Shown here: positions 26,491-36,560 of the stretch, in pieces
Layout of the letters: every line of letters begins with the position of its first letter
How positions within the stretch are numbered: position 1 is the first letter of the stretch
Source of the DNA: Gammaproteobacteria bacterium
GTDB lineage: Bacteria > Pseudomonadota > Gammaproteobacteria > Pseudomonadales > Azotimanducaceae_A
Assembly (NCBI GenBank): GCA_012960755.1
Contig: DUAT01000017.1
Location: 103,133-167,132, forward strand
Length of the DNA: 64,000 nucleotides
Reading direction: 5' to 3'
Position numbers and translations under genes: made by a program
Notes under the pieces: model-generated
What the model was told of the DNA's origin: nothing
Seen by the model: only the letters and a program-made list of their open reading frames with translations
Database searches by the model: none

Positions 26491-27363
26491 TAAGGACGCA
26501 CAACCATCACGACCTGAAAACATCTCGTCTATCCCCTGGAATTTGACCCAGAAAGAATATCCCACCTTGATGGTTGAACCGATACCAGTTTGAACTCCAA
26601 CTTGTCCCGCCAATCAAATCTGGTAGTTGTTTTTTGATTTCTGGAGTCCCGGTTTTGAGACCGGGTTCACATTGTTGGTGGAACTCGTAACCGAGGTTTT
26701 TTCACCATTACAGACACGGATGGAAATCGTCAGATGAATCGATTGACGACGGCTGTCAATTCGCTTGCTCAAGAACTCGAATATTGTTACCCGACGAACG
26801 GTTGTTTATGCTTCGCGACATGTCGGTAACACTTGCTGAGAACGATTTGAACGGCTCTTTTAAGTTTGGATCGAGCGCCGATCAGGAGCGTCAACTATTT
26901 TGGTGGCAAGCCGAAAGCACCGACTGATGTTAACTTCACACCTCTGACAGAGGGTGAGTACCCACTTTGTTTTTCAAGGAACGGGTCAATCAGAAGATGA
27001 CAAAGATCAGTTTGGGGTTGTCCAACGAACGGTGGTATATACATCGCGAATAACCGTCCAAATATCGTTATTCCCTACCAAACGAGTCAGTTTTGGCCAA
27101 AAAGAGGTTGGAACCTGGCCAGATGAGTCTGTTTTTACAGTAAGTTAGACTGACAATCTCCAGTTAAACCTAATGCTAATCTTGTGAGCCTGACGCTATT
27201 TGCCAGAAGAAACTTGACGCCAGGACCTCAGATGGAGAAACCCTGGTTTCCACCACGTTCCGGGTCAACGACGATCGCGTTGCTACGCTTAACCCTTGCG
27301 GGCTTTACTGTCGCTACCAGATAACTTTCCTGCGGTCGTGCGCGTTGAGATTGATGCACATCG
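26491..27363. other. 873-bp region without an intact gene
   Basis: No frame longer than about 65 codons and no family signature were found. A stretch at 26775-26812 and another near 27026-27060 share a related core (CGAACGGT followed eight to ten bases later by TCGCGA), giving similar short translations (TRRTVVYASR and VQRTVVYTSR), so this may be a decayed internally repeated gene. The promoter for the giant protein should lie at its left edge. The rest looks degraded. Confidence 0.5.
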
Positions 27364-27860
27364 TTGGGTAAAACGACGCTCGCGAAAAATATCAAGGATT
27401 CTCAATACCCGAATGGCCGCTATCTAAACTGGGATTCTGATGAGGGCAGGCAAGATAAATTAAACAAGCGATGGAGTACTGAAATTGATCTGCTTATTTT
27501 TTGATGAACTCCATAAGTATCCTCGCTTGAAAAGATGGATAAAAGGGATCTACGATATATCTCCCGCTGAGGCATTCAATCGCTTGATGACAATTGTTGG
27601 TTTTCCCGAGCCTGTTCTGGATGGCGATGAAAGGGAAGTTCGCAGGTGGAGAAGGGAGCCTCTCCAACGCAACCGTTACGAGCTTTGCTAAGTCAGGGAC
27701 AAGGAGGGACGGGAGGTTGATTTCCTGATTTTAAAAGAAGGCATCGTGGAGGAACTCATCGAAATCGAATTTTCAGATGAACAGATCTCAAAATCCCTAT
27801 TGTATTACTCAGAACGTATAAAGCCTAAGAGGAGCCACGCAAATTGTCGCCAACCTAAAA
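27364..27860 (+). pseudogene. AAA ATPase with DUF4143, frameshifted and deleted
   Basis: Remains of an ATP-binding protein of the DUF4143 class. Bases 27364-27384 encode the Walker A end LGKTTLA; the frame continues as YPNGRYLNWDS and reaches LLIF, where six T residues (27496-27501) shift the frame; with five Ts Walker B reads LLIFDELHKYP. KGIYD follows at once. Then a deletion joins to FPEPVLDGDEREVRRWRRE, and a second frame change precedes REVDFLILKEG, the C-terminal nuclease-like DUF4143 part. The N terminus before Walker A is not recognisable. Such ATPases are scattered accessory genes, sometimes thought to be toxin-like or mobile. Confidence 0.7.
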
Positions 27861-28014
27861 CGCTCATAAAGTAAAGGAAGAATAACCGCAATCGACACGA
27901 TTTCCTACTTTAGCGTGTGTTTCGGTTGAGCTTGCGGGCCGGTGAACAACATAGGGTCAGGTCTTGACCCACACAGACAATTCAAGCACAATTGTATTGT
28001 CCCATTGATACAGA

Positions 28015-28467
28015 TTGCTTCAAAACGTGGCCCTATCCGTTGTCGTTGACTACAGTTCCATGATTGTGCACCTGTCGTGTTCAGATATAGTCGCTGCGCA
28101 AGAACTGATGGACTATGAACGGGAGAAGGTGGGCGAGGATTACCAAGGGTTTCATTGTTTTGCTGACTTCCGCGAATGTCTGTTGGACGTGGAATATTCT
28201 GAACTCCTGGTGTTAGCCGTTCATGCAGGATCTGCCGCGACCTCTCCCACTTATGGCGCTCGAACTGCTATCCTTGTTGCCGACAGGATGCAGGCAGAAA
28301 TGATGGAGTTTTATCGCGAGGCGCACCACGAAGTCTGTGATCCACGGGTGCGGGAAATAGCCATATTTAGGGATATGGAAGCTGCCAATGCCTGGGTTAT
28401 GAATCGCTCGCCTGTACAACTTACCCTCGTGCCAATGCTTGCCAAAGGTATGGCTCAGAGCCAGTAA
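28015..28467 (+). CDS. STAS/SpoIIAA-like small protein, unknown
   Basis: About 150 residues from a TTG at 28015; a GTG at 28024 or the ATG near 28060 are alternative starts, and no good ribosome site decides between them. The pattern of a short beta strand start (SVVVDYSSMIVHLSCSDIV), a central CFADFREC segment, and an end with IAIFRDMEAANAWV resembles STAS/SpoIIAA-type proteins of about 140 residues. It is a weak structural resemblance only. It is followed closely by a convergent small gene on the minus strand. Confidence 0.55.
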   Translation: MLQNVALSVVVDYSSMIVHLSCSDIVAAQELMDYEREKVGEDYQGFHCFADFRECLLDVEYSELLVLAVHAGSAATSPTYGARTAILVADRMQAEMMEFYREAHHEVCDPRVREIAIFRDMEAANAWVMNRSPVQLTLVPMLAKGMAQSQ

Positions 28468-28476
28468 AATTTACCG

Positions 28477-28800
28477 TCAGGCCAGACTGTGATCCACCGT
28501 ATGGGGTGCCTGGGTTCTCACCTCGTGACCATGAATTTCACCATTTTTTATTTCCGCAAAAGTCCTGTCTACGACCTCACGTCCACCCTCACCTGCATGG
28601 TAAATGTTACCCAGAAAGTACAAGGTGCGAACCGCGGCTCCGGTGAAAACAAAAACAGTGTCAACGAAGGTATTGTTACTAAACGTTGGTGATCGATCAC
28701 CGTCGTATACCAGTTCGCAGTTGACAAAAGTGCAGTTCTTGAAGGTCTTTTCATGTAGTTCAATGCGTTCATTTTCAAACGTTTGATCGTGGTAATTCAT
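28477..28800 (-). CDS. short pentapeptide-like hypothetical protein
   Basis: A 107-residue protein with an N-terminal half rich in short F/L-containing repeats (FENERIELHEKTFKNCTFVN), a pattern typical of pentapeptide-repeat or related beta-helix proteins, then a less regular tail. GGGAGC lies six bases before the ATG, a good ribosome site. No catalytic motif is visible. Convergent with the gene ending at 28467. Confidence 0.65.
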   Translation of the reverse strand: MNYHDQTFENERIELHEKTFKNCTFVNCELVYDGDRSPTFSNNTFVDTVFVFTGAAVRTLYFLGNIYHAGEGGREVVDRTFAEIKNGEIHGHEVRTQAPHTVDHSLA

Positions 28801-29114
28801 GCGAAGCTCCCTGCCGATTGATGATTAGTACAACCCGCTAAAAGTGTAACCCATCAATGAAAAATTGCACGACATTAAAGTGGCACGAAGTGCGGGCCAG
28901 GGGGCCATGCTGCTCATCCGGCAATTCTGGCCTCTGGTCAGAATTCAGTGAACATGTTCAAGTAATTTATCTGACGGTATGTGTAAATGATTGATTACAA
29001 ATTGTTTTCGTTGATTTTCATAAGTGGAAAAAAGTTGATTTTCAATCACATGGATGACGTTTAAGCAGCGGCTTTAATGAACTCGCGACAATCATTAAAT
29101 GATGGACCACGAAT
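28801..29114. other. 314-bp gene-free region with a direct repeat
   Basis: Divergent region between the pentapeptide-like gene and the large repeat protein. GTTGATTTTCA occurs at 29010-29020 and again at 29034-29044 (24-base spacing), about 70 bases before the downstream start, so it could bind a regulator. No convincing -35/-10 pair was found. Confidence 0.5.
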
Positions 29115-29678
29115 TTGAATTGCAAAAATAACCATTACCGAACGAACCTTTTACAGGTAATTGTTGTGCTGATCGTAGCCCTTTGTTCCACAGGGAGCCT
29201 TGCTGCGGGTGGTGAATCTGTCGTACTTACCAAGACTTACTCCGGAAACATCGATTACCTGGCTACGGGTAACAGCTTTCGCACCTCGAATACCCCGGGG
29301 GAGCAGTGTTTTTTCTCCAGCCCAATGGAATCAACCGTAGTCGTCAATATCCCCATCGGTGTCACAATACTGGATGCCTTTCTCTATTTTGCCGGTTCGG
29401 GTCGAATCGATAATTTACACGGCGCAGGCTCAACCCTTGATCTTGTTGACCAAACTAATCTCAAACTCAACGGCGTCTCAATTCCTACCAGCGCCGGTTC
29501 TAACGGCAGAGACTTCGCCCATGTAATTTTCACCGCGGGCGGGAATGCAGACTTTTTTGGTGCACGGCGCGATGTGTCCGACATCGTGACCAGTAGCGGT
29601 GCGTACACACTGTCAGGTCTGGTCGTCGATCTGCACAGTGACGGTCGACCAAATGGATCACCTGCCTGGTCTACTTGA
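29115..29678 (+). CDS. large secreted repeat protein, N-terminal part before a frameshift
   Basis: Frame starts at a TTG (29115) and encodes a hydrophobic signal segment (about residues 12-30, LLQVIVVLIVALCS) followed by a beta-rich domain with N-terminal repeats of the type NxTxxxxGNSF. It reaches WST and stops at 29678. The next frame, beginning at 29675, continues directly: adding one T to CTACTTG (29671-29677) gives an uninterrupted product (AWS-T-LKGAWSLVVVYEDP). So the two belong to one gene. Start could alternatively be a GTG farther in. Confidence 0.65.
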   Translation: MNCKNNHYRTNLLQVIVVLIVALCSTGSLAAGGESVVLTKTYSGNIDYLATGNSFRTSNTPGEQCFFSSPMESTVVVNIPIGVTILDAFLYFAGSGRIDNLHGAGSTLDLVDQTNLKLNGVSIPTSAGSNGRDFAHVIFTAGGNADFFGARRDVSDIVTSSGAYTLSGLVVDLHSDGRPNGSPAWST

Positions 29679-32600
29679 AGGGCGCCTGGTCTCTCGTCGT
29701 TGTTTACGAAGACCCCACTGTCAGCCAAATCAGGGTCATCAATATTTTTGACGGCTTTAAGGATTTTTATAGCAGCAACTTTGCCCTGAACCCCAGAAAC
29801 TTTGTCGTCGATGTGGGTGCAACCGGCAAGATGACACATATGAGTTTCGAGGGGGATGCTGACAGAACAGGCACAGAATCTTTTGAGGTCAGCGCCGGTG
29901 GTGATCCTTCGGTCCCCAAGACCAACGCAATGAATCCGTTGGACAATCAATACAACAGTACGGTTACCGGCCCGGACGTATTTGACTCCAATACCACCTA
30001 TGGGTTTGATCTTGACACTTACGACATTACCAGCGAACTCGCCGGACATGACGGTGAGTATGAGATCACCACCAGCTATGTCACAGGTACTGACCTGGTC
30101 ATTTTGATGGCAGAAGTAATTTCCGTGGACAATAAAGCCTTGGCTGATATTGAAGTCACCCTGAACGATATCGGACTGTTTGAATCCAACACTTCAAATT
30201 CCGCTCAATACGTTATTTCTGTACAAAACAACGGGGGTGGCACCGACAGTTCATCCGGGACGAATATTGATATCTCTAACATCAGTGTCCCTGCAGGGGG
30301 TAGCACGACAATCATATATACGGTCAACGTGGTGGCAGGCGTGCAATCAGGCGATCTGATCGACCACACAATATCAGTCGACAACGCCGGAACCGCCGTA
30401 GCAGACATTGCCGCCTCCGTGTTAATCGACCCTTATGATGCACCGGCTGGTAACAAACTGATCTATGCCGACAATCTCTCTACTTCGAAGGTCTTCGACA
30501 GAACTGTTCCAGTTAGTGATACCACATTTTCACTATCAAGCCAGGGTGGCAATACCGCACTGAGTCTATCGCCAGTGCTGCAATCTGATTTATACCTGGC
30601 AGCCGGGAACATAGAAGCCTCGGTATGGGTAAGTCGTGGTGCGAGTTTCGCGGGTCAGCGGACCATCGTGGCAACACTGGGCTACACAGGTGCATCGTCG
30701 GGAACCATTGATTCGGACACTGTGACCATTACCTTGCAGGATAGCGCAGCGGGCGCCCAATACGTTCCATTCGTTTTTACCCTTGGTTCACCCCTGACCA
30801 TTTCAGCCAACAGTTCAATTACATTAACCATAACCAACAATACGGCTATCTCAGGTGAAACCATTACCGTGCACAGCTTCAAGGATCTTACCTATCCAAC
30901 CCGTGTCGCCTTAAACGCTACCACGCCGCTGAACATTGAAGCCATTGAGGTGTTGAACAATGACCTCGACCTGGGCGGTACAGTCATAACCACTGCCGGT
31001 CCCACAGACACGATCTGGGTCAGGGCGACTGTACAGGATCCATTTGGTTCTGCAGACATCAGCTCGGCGACATTAACTGTTACTGACCCGTTAACGACCG
31101 TCACCTTGTCTGCCGCAATCATGTCCGTACCAACAACGCAACCCGCCTCCGGTGCTCAAAAATACTTCCAGTTGAGCCATACCCTGACTTCCGTTCTGGG
31201 TGACTGGGATCTTTCAGTGACTGCAAACGAGGGATCTGAAGGGACTGTTTCCGCAACAAGCAACACCCTGTTTGATGTCAACAATAACTCGCCGGATCTA
31301 ACGACATCGTACAAAACGGTTGCCAATGCGACGACCGGAGACAACGCCGACACTAACGAAGGCGATACATTGCACTACACCATTGAGTTGATTGAGAGTA
31401 CCGGCACGACCGCCACTAGCGTCGATGTCACCGACAATATTCCGGCCAACACCACATTCGTCTCCGGTACGCTGATGATTGATTCGGTCGTCCAGGCAGA
31501 CCCTGGTGACCCTATCAGTCTGACCGGGCTCACGGTTCCCGGGCTCGGCTCGATGACCATTGAGTTTGATGTCACGATAGATACTCCAACATCGGTTGGC
31601 ACGATCATTTCAAACTCCGTTAATATTGCAAACCCGAATGGCGCAGTGACGAGCATTGATGTAGACGCCGAAGACCTGGTCATCACGGGTGCACCAGCGT
31701 CAGGGACCAAGTCGTTATATTTAAAAGACCTGGATCAGGTCTCCCCTATACTGACCCGTTTACAGCCGCAGGTGGTCGATGCCACAGATTTCATTTTCCT
31801 TGACACGGCCGGTAACATAGCCGATACAGTGAGCCTTGATTTAACACCAGTACTCGCCAAGGAAATCACCCTCGATTCTAGTACAGGTCCCATCGCTGTT
31901 ACTTTGCGCATGAGACGAGGCAACAATAATGATGGCAACCGTTTAACAAAAGTCGACCTGGGATACCACAACGGAGGTTCAGTTACCACAATCGGTTCAG
32001 TGTCTACGAGAGCTAACCTGAACAATACGATTCAAACCTACAATTTCAGTGTGTCTCTGGCGTCTACGACAGTGATCCCGGCGGGTAACCAGATTCGCCT
32101 GACTGTCACCAACTTACAGAACAGGCCGGCCGAGCTGTACAGTTTCGACAGTGCCGGTAACCGTTCAACTGTGGATATTGTGCCGGACTCGGTGATTAAC
32201 GTGGATTCAATGACGTTCTGGACCGGCACCATGGGCGCAGGCACCCAGGTCACGAACCCGGATCCAAATGGTGTGGATGTGGATATTTACGCAAAGATCG
32301 TTGTCAGTGATCCGTTCGGTGAGGCGGATATACAGGCACCGGACGCTGCCACAAATCCAACGACGGTGCTCATAACAGACCCGGACGGCAATGCAGTACT
32401 GGACGCCTCAACCTCCTGTACCGCGCCCTGTTATGCCTACGACGGGGAAGATACGACCAACGACCCTGCGAATGATGCGACCCGCACGTTTTACTATATC
32501 GTGCGAATTGATTCTGACCCTCCGGCTACCCGTGGTACCTGGACCGTGACGGTCACTGCGAACGAGGGCCTGGAAACTGGTCTGGTCAGCCATGTTGCGG

Positions 32601-34357
32601 CAAACACCTTTACGACGCTGACGCAATCGAATTTATCGACATCCACCAAATCTGCCATCAACGTTGTAGGTGATGTTGATCCCAGCGATACCCTGACCTA
32701 TGAAATCACTCTGATTAACACCGGCGGTCAGGATGCTGACAATGTCGTCTTTTCCGATACGTTGCAGTCGAGCCCTGTGGCCCTGACTTTTAGCAGCGCC
32801 TCAACAACCTGTACCGATGAAGTACCTGCCGCCCTGCCCAATCCATCTCACGCCGGGGGCGTTGTTTCGCTATCCAATATTTCCCTCACCTCGGGTGGGA
32901 GCTGTAAAATTACCATCGTGGTCACCGTCGGTGCCGGTACTCCAGGCGACCTCATCGATAACAGCGCCACAATTACCAACCCTGTTGGGTCCGGTGCTAC
33001 ACCATCGGCAACAACGCTGTTGCTGTCAGAATCCCAGATTCCGGTCGCGGGCAGCAAACAATTGTACCTGGAGGGCATTGGCGGGGGTTCAACACTGACC
33101 AGGACCCAGCCAACGTCTGGCAGCAGTATAATTCTAAATCCCACAAATACTACAGAATCCCTGACCTTTAGTGCCACCACACGCGCGATGACGTTGAGTA
33201 GCGGGCCAATTGACATAAACCTGAATCTGGGGAGTGACAACACAAGAAATGGCAGGAACCGCAATATGACGGTTGAGTTGTTTGTGGACGCAAACGATGG
33301 CAATGGTCCGGTCAGTATTGACTCGCAAACTAAAAACGTCCGGCTGCAAAACCCGGAAACACTGCATACCTTCAATCTGACCAACGCTGCAGACCTGACT
33401 TTGCTCGTTGGCACAACCTTTCAGCTGGCTGTGACAAACAACGAAGGCAATAACAACAAAAGGGCAGACCTTGTCCAGGTAACGAGTGCACCTTTTTCTG
33501 AAGCCGTTATTCCGGTGACGGGTTCAATCGAAGTGACGGAGTTGAAGTTTTATGATCGCAGCGGCACGGACGAGACGGGAAACCCGGGATGTTCTCCTGT
33601 CTGTGGATCTGAAGTAACCCCCCCAACCTACCTTGAGAGCGGCAGCACCATCTGGACCCGGGGCACCATAGCAGATGCATTTGGTTCATTCGATGTGAAT
33701 ACCGGCTGCGATGGGGTGACTGTCATTAACTGCCCGACAATCACTATCACGGATCCACTTTTCGCCGATAAAACACCTGTGTCTCCCGCTAATGAATTAA
33801 CCTACCTGCAGGCACCTGATACATCATCCCGCCAGTATGAATTCGAAGTCGACCCCTTCGGGCTTGGACTGGATGGTGTATGGCAGATCGAGGTTCTGGG
33901 CACAGAAGGTGTTGAAGGTGCAATGATGGATTCGGCGGTTGCAACGTTTGAGAGATTCAGCCCACCGGTCCTGACCATCGTCAAAACGGCGATTGGTACT
34001 ACTTTACCAGGCCAGATCGTGACCTATAACAACAACGTGACCAACACCGGTGCAAGTATTGCAAAAACGATCATCCTGACTAACACCATCGGTAGTTTTC
34101 TTCAGCTGGAGCTCGTTGAGTCGGGAGGTAGCTGGACTGCCGTATCTTCCTTGAGCGCCGCGTTTAGCATCAATATTGAAGAGTTCGATTCTGGTGGAGA
34201 CACATTCACTTATGATCCTGTCACGGGTTGCGGCGCCGCGATCCCGGCGAACTCACCTTGTTACGATCCGGTCATAGTAAAATGGCGGATCGAACTTAAT
34301 GAAACTTTGCCTGTGAGTGGCAACATCATAGAAGAATATCGGGCAATGATCGAATAA
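29675..34357 (+). CDS. large surface-type repeat protein with DUF11-like domains
   Basis: A 1560-codon frame that continues the gene beginning at 29115, giving about 1747 residues in all. It is secreted-type, low in cysteine, rich in Thr, Ser, Asn and Gly. It contains DUF11-like modules (for example DTLHYTIELIESTG, DTLTYEITLINTGGQDADNV) and a threefold repeated block of roughly 400-450 residues; its copies open with GNKLIYADNLSTSKVFDR, GTKSLYLKDLDQVSPILTR and GSKQLYLEGIGGGSTLTR, and each ends with a DPFGxxD motif before TDP. This suggests an extracellular adhesin or envelope protein. The C-terminus shows no sortase, PEP-CTERM or autotransporter motif. Confidence 0.8.
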   Translation: MKGAWSLVVVYEDPTVSQIRVINIFDGFKDFYSSNFALNPRNFVVDVGATGKMTHMSFEGDADRTGTESFEVSAGGDPSVPKTNAMNPLDNQYNSTVTGPDVFDSNTTYGFDLDTYDITSELAGHDGEYEITTSYVTGTDLVILMAEVISVDNKALADIEVTLNDIGLFESNTSNSAQYVISVQNNGGGTDSSSGTNIDISNISVPAGGSTTIIYTVNVVAGVQSGDLIDHTISVDNAGTAVADIAASVLIDPYDAPAGNKLIYADNLSTSKVFDRTVPVSDTTFSLSSQGGNTALSLSPVLQSDLYLAAGNIEASVWVSRGASFAGQRTIVATLGYTGASSGTIDSDTVTITLQDSAAGAQYVPFVFTLGSPLTISANSSITLTITNNTAISGETITVHSFKDLTYPTRVALNATTPLNIEAIEVLNNDLDLGGTVITTAGPTDTIWVRATVQDPFGSADISSATLTVTDPLTTVTLSAAIMSVPTTQPASGAQKYFQLSHTLTSVLGDWDLSVTANEGSEGTVSATSNTLFDVNNNSPDLTTSYKTVANATTGDNADTNEGDTLHYTIELIESTGTTATSVDVTDNIPANTTFVSGTLMIDSVVQADPGDPISLTGLTVPGLGSMTIEFDVTIDTPTSVGTIISNSVNIANPNGAVTSIDVDAEDLVITGAPASGTKSLYLKDLDQVSPILTRLQPQVVDATDFIFLDTAGNIADTVSLDLTPVLAKEITLDSSTGPIAVTLRMRRGNNNDGNRLTKVDLGYHNGGSVTTIGSVSTRANLNNTIQTYNFSVSLASTTVIPAGNQIRLTVTNLQNRPAELYSFDSAGNRSTVDIVPDSVINVDSMTFWTGTMGAGTQVTNPDPNGVDVDIYAKIVVSDPFGEADIQAPDAATNPTTVLITDPDGNAVLDASTSCTAPCYAYDGEDTTNDPANDATRTFYYIVRIDSDPPATRGTWTVTVTANEGLETGLVSHVAANTFTTLTQSNLSTSTKSAINVVGDVDPSDTLTYEITLINTGGQDADNVVFSDTLQSSPVALTFSSASTTCTDEVPAALPNPSHAGGVVSLSNISLTSGGSCKITIVVTVGAGTPGDLIDNSATITNPVGSGATPSATTLLLSESQIPVAGSKQLYLEGIGGGSTLTRTQPTSGSSIILNPTNTTESLTFSATTRAMTLSSGPIDINLNLGSDNTRNGRNRNMTVELFVDANDGNGPVSIDSQTKNVRLQNPETLHTFNLTNAADLTLLVGTTFQLAVTNNEGNNNKRADLVQVTSAPFSEAVIPVTGSIEVTELKFYDRSGTDETGNPGCSPVCGSEVTPPTYLESGSTIWTRGTIADAFGSFDVNTGCDGVTVINCPTITITDPLFADKTPVSPANELTYLQAPDTSSRQYEFEVDPFGLGLDGVWQIEVLGTEGVEGAMMDSAVATFERFSPPVLTIVKTAIGTTLPGQIVTYNNNVTNTGASIAKTIILTNTIGSFLQLELVESGGSWTAVSSLSAAFSINIEEFDSGGDTFTYDPVTGCGAAIPANSPCYDPVIVKWRIELNETLPVSGNIIEEYRAMIE

Positions 34358-34439
34358 CAGCCCTGACGTCAATCCCCCGCGGGCCAACAATAATTACTGT
34401 ATATACAACCAGTATACGCAGTAGTATGATGTTTACCGA

Positions 34440-34472
34440 GCACACGTAAAGCACACGCAAAGCACACGCAAA
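34440..34472 (+). repeat. 11-bp tandem repeat upstream of topB
   Basis: GCACACGTAAA, GCACACGCAAA and GCACACGCAAA run head to tail (34440, 34451, 34462), followed by GCATATAG. The array ends 24 bases before the topB start codon and could affect its leader. Confidence 0.85.
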
Positions 34473-34496
34473 GCATATAGTGCGACAGGTAAACCG

Positions 34497-36461
34497 TTGA
34501 AACTGTATATTGCCGAGAAACCAGGGCTGGGTCGCGCCATCGCAGACGTGTTACCCAGACCCCATCGCAAGGAAGAGGGATGTATCCGGGTCGGCAACGG
34601 TGACTATGTCAGCTGGTGTATTGGCCACCTGCTCGAGCAAGCCGAACCAAAAGCCTACGACCCGGCTTACCAACAGTGGCGTGAAGAACATCTGCCAATC
34701 ATCCCACAGGATTGGAAACTACAACCCAAACCAAAAACCCGTAAACAGTTGACGATACTTCGCAAACTGATAAAGCAGTCTGACGAGATAATCCATGCTG
34801 GCGATCCGGATCGCGAGGGCCAGCTGCTGGTGGACCAGGTGATCGACTACCTTGGAGTCAAAGGCAGAAAACGAGACGCCGTACAACGCTGTCTCATCAA
34901 TGATTTAAATCCGGCTGCCGTGAGGCGAGCACTGGCACAACTGAGAAGTAACAAAGACTTTGTTCCCCTGTCCACTTCGGCCCTGGCACGCTCCCGGGCA
35001 GATTGGCTCTACGGTATTAACATGACCCGGGCTTACACCCTGCAGGGGCGCAAGGTCGGCTTCGATGGCCTCTTGTCGGTAGGACGGGTGCAGACCCCTG
35101 TGCTGGGTCTGGTCACGCGCCGGGATCAGGAAATCGACAATTTTATCTCCCGGCCATTTTATGAAGTCCTTGCCCATCTCACATCAGAACCGGCGACCGG
35201 CCGACACAAATTCGTCGCCAAATGGCAACCGAGTACTGCCTGCGAACCCTATATGGATTCAGACGGCCATGTGCTTTCTAAAAAGCTGGCACAGAATGTG
35301 GTTGATCGCATCACCGACAAACCAGCCCGTGTTAGTAAAGTAACCGTCAAGCATAAAACCCAGGCACCACCCCTGCCTTATAACCTCTCCGCTTTGCAAA
35401 TCGATGCCGCTAACCGATTTTCCATGAGTGCACAGCAGGTATTGGACACCTGCCAGCGTCTCTATGAACGGCACAAGCTGGTTACCTATCCCAGGTCCGA
35501 TAATCGATATTTGCCGATGGAACATTTTCCCCTCGCTGGCAACGTTGTCAAAGCCATTGGCAGAAACAGTGAATCATTGCGTACTTTTGCCGAAGAGGCG
35601 AACACGGGACTAAAAAGCAAAGCCTGGGATGATAAAAAAGTCAGTGCTCACCATGCGATTATTCCTACCGAGAAAACAGGCCAGTCCGGTGACTTATCAA
35701 AACAACTCTCAAAACAAGAGCTACAAATCTATGAGCTCATTGCACGCCAGTTTCTATGCCAGTTTTATGTCAAACATGAGTATGTCGAAACCCGCCTGGA
35801 AATAGAGATCGAAGGCGGGCTCTTTGTTGCCAATGCCCGCGAATCCAAAGTAGAAGGCTGGAAACAACTGTTCCCTGCTTCGAAGCCTAAGACAGGAAAA
35901 GATAAGCCCGGAAAAGACAAAGAATTACAAACCGGTTTACCCACCCTGAAAAAGGGCGATCTGTTGCATTGTCAACGAGGGGAATTGCTTGAGAAACAAA
36001 CCCAGCCGCCAGCGCATTTTACCGACGCCACATTGTTAGCTGCCATGACCGGGATAGCGCGTTTCGTAAAAGACCTGCAAATCAAAAAGATCCTTAAGGA
36101 AACCGATGGCCTGGGTACCGAGGCGACACGGGCAGGTATTATTGAACTGCTGTTCAAACGACATTTTCTTACCCGCAAGGGAAAACAGATTCATGCCACG
36201 GCAACGGGTCGAGCACTGATCCAGAGTTTACCAGAGAGCGCTACCCTGCCTGATATGACCGCACAGTGGGAGTCGGTACTGGATGCCATCAGCAAAAATC
36301 AGTCAAACTACGCTGTTTTTATGCAACCGTTGAAGGCATCACTCCATGCCTTGATTACCCAGAGTAAATCCGCAATGCCGAATGAACTCAAAGGCATGAA
36401 AACCGGCAAGGCTCACTTCAGGAAGCGACGGCGTAAATCAAAATCAGAACAAAGTAGTTAA
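34497..36461 (+). CDS. topB: DNA topoisomerase III
   Basis: A 654-residue type IA topoisomerase, the normal TopB size. The Toprim residues are E7 (YIAEKPGLG) and D103, D105 and E107 in DPDREG; the nucleophile is Y331 in VTYPRSDNRYL, three residues from the E. coli position. Other family blocks: SVGRVQTPVLGLV (194-206) and KETDGLGTEATRAGIIE near residue 540. There is no zinc-finger tail; the C-terminus is basic, as usual. The start is TTG 34497, and an alternative upstream start is not visible. TopB decatenates daughter DNA and handles recombination intermediates. Confidence 0.95.
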   Translation: MKLYIAEKPGLGRAIADVLPRPHRKEEGCIRVGNGDYVSWCIGHLLEQAEPKAYDPAYQQWREEHLPIIPQDWKLQPKPKTRKQLTILRKLIKQSDEIIHAGDPDREGQLLVDQVIDYLGVKGRKRDAVQRCLINDLNPAAVRRALAQLRSNKDFVPLSTSALARSRADWLYGINMTRAYTLQGRKVGFDGLLSVGRVQTPVLGLVTRRDQEIDNFISRPFYEVLAHLTSEPATGRHKFVAKWQPSTACEPYMDSDGHVLSKKLAQNVVDRITDKPARVSKVTVKHKTQAPPLPYNLSALQIDAANRFSMSAQQVLDTCQRLYERHKLVTYPRSDNRYLPMEHFPLAGNVVKAIGRNSESLRTFAEEANTGLKSKAWDDKKVSAHHAIIPTEKTGQSGDLSKQLSKQELQIYELIARQFLCQFYVKHEYVETRLEIEIEGGLFVANARESKVEGWKQLFPASKPKTGKDKPGKDKELQTGLPTLKKGDLLHCQRGELLEKQTQPPAHFTDATLLAAMTGIARFVKDLQIKKILKETDGLGTEATRAGIIELLFKRHFLTRKGKQIHATATGRALIQSLPESATLPDMTAQWESVLDAISKNQSNYAVFMQPLKASLHALITQSKSAMPNELKGMKTGKAHFRKRRRKSKSEQSS

Positions 36462-36560
36462 CCCTGATCTGAAACTAAATTTCAAGCTTCTACAAGCGTC
36501 ACCACTATATTTCCTCTTACTTTACAGCCTCAATAGGTAAGCAAACCTTTTGAGAGTGAA

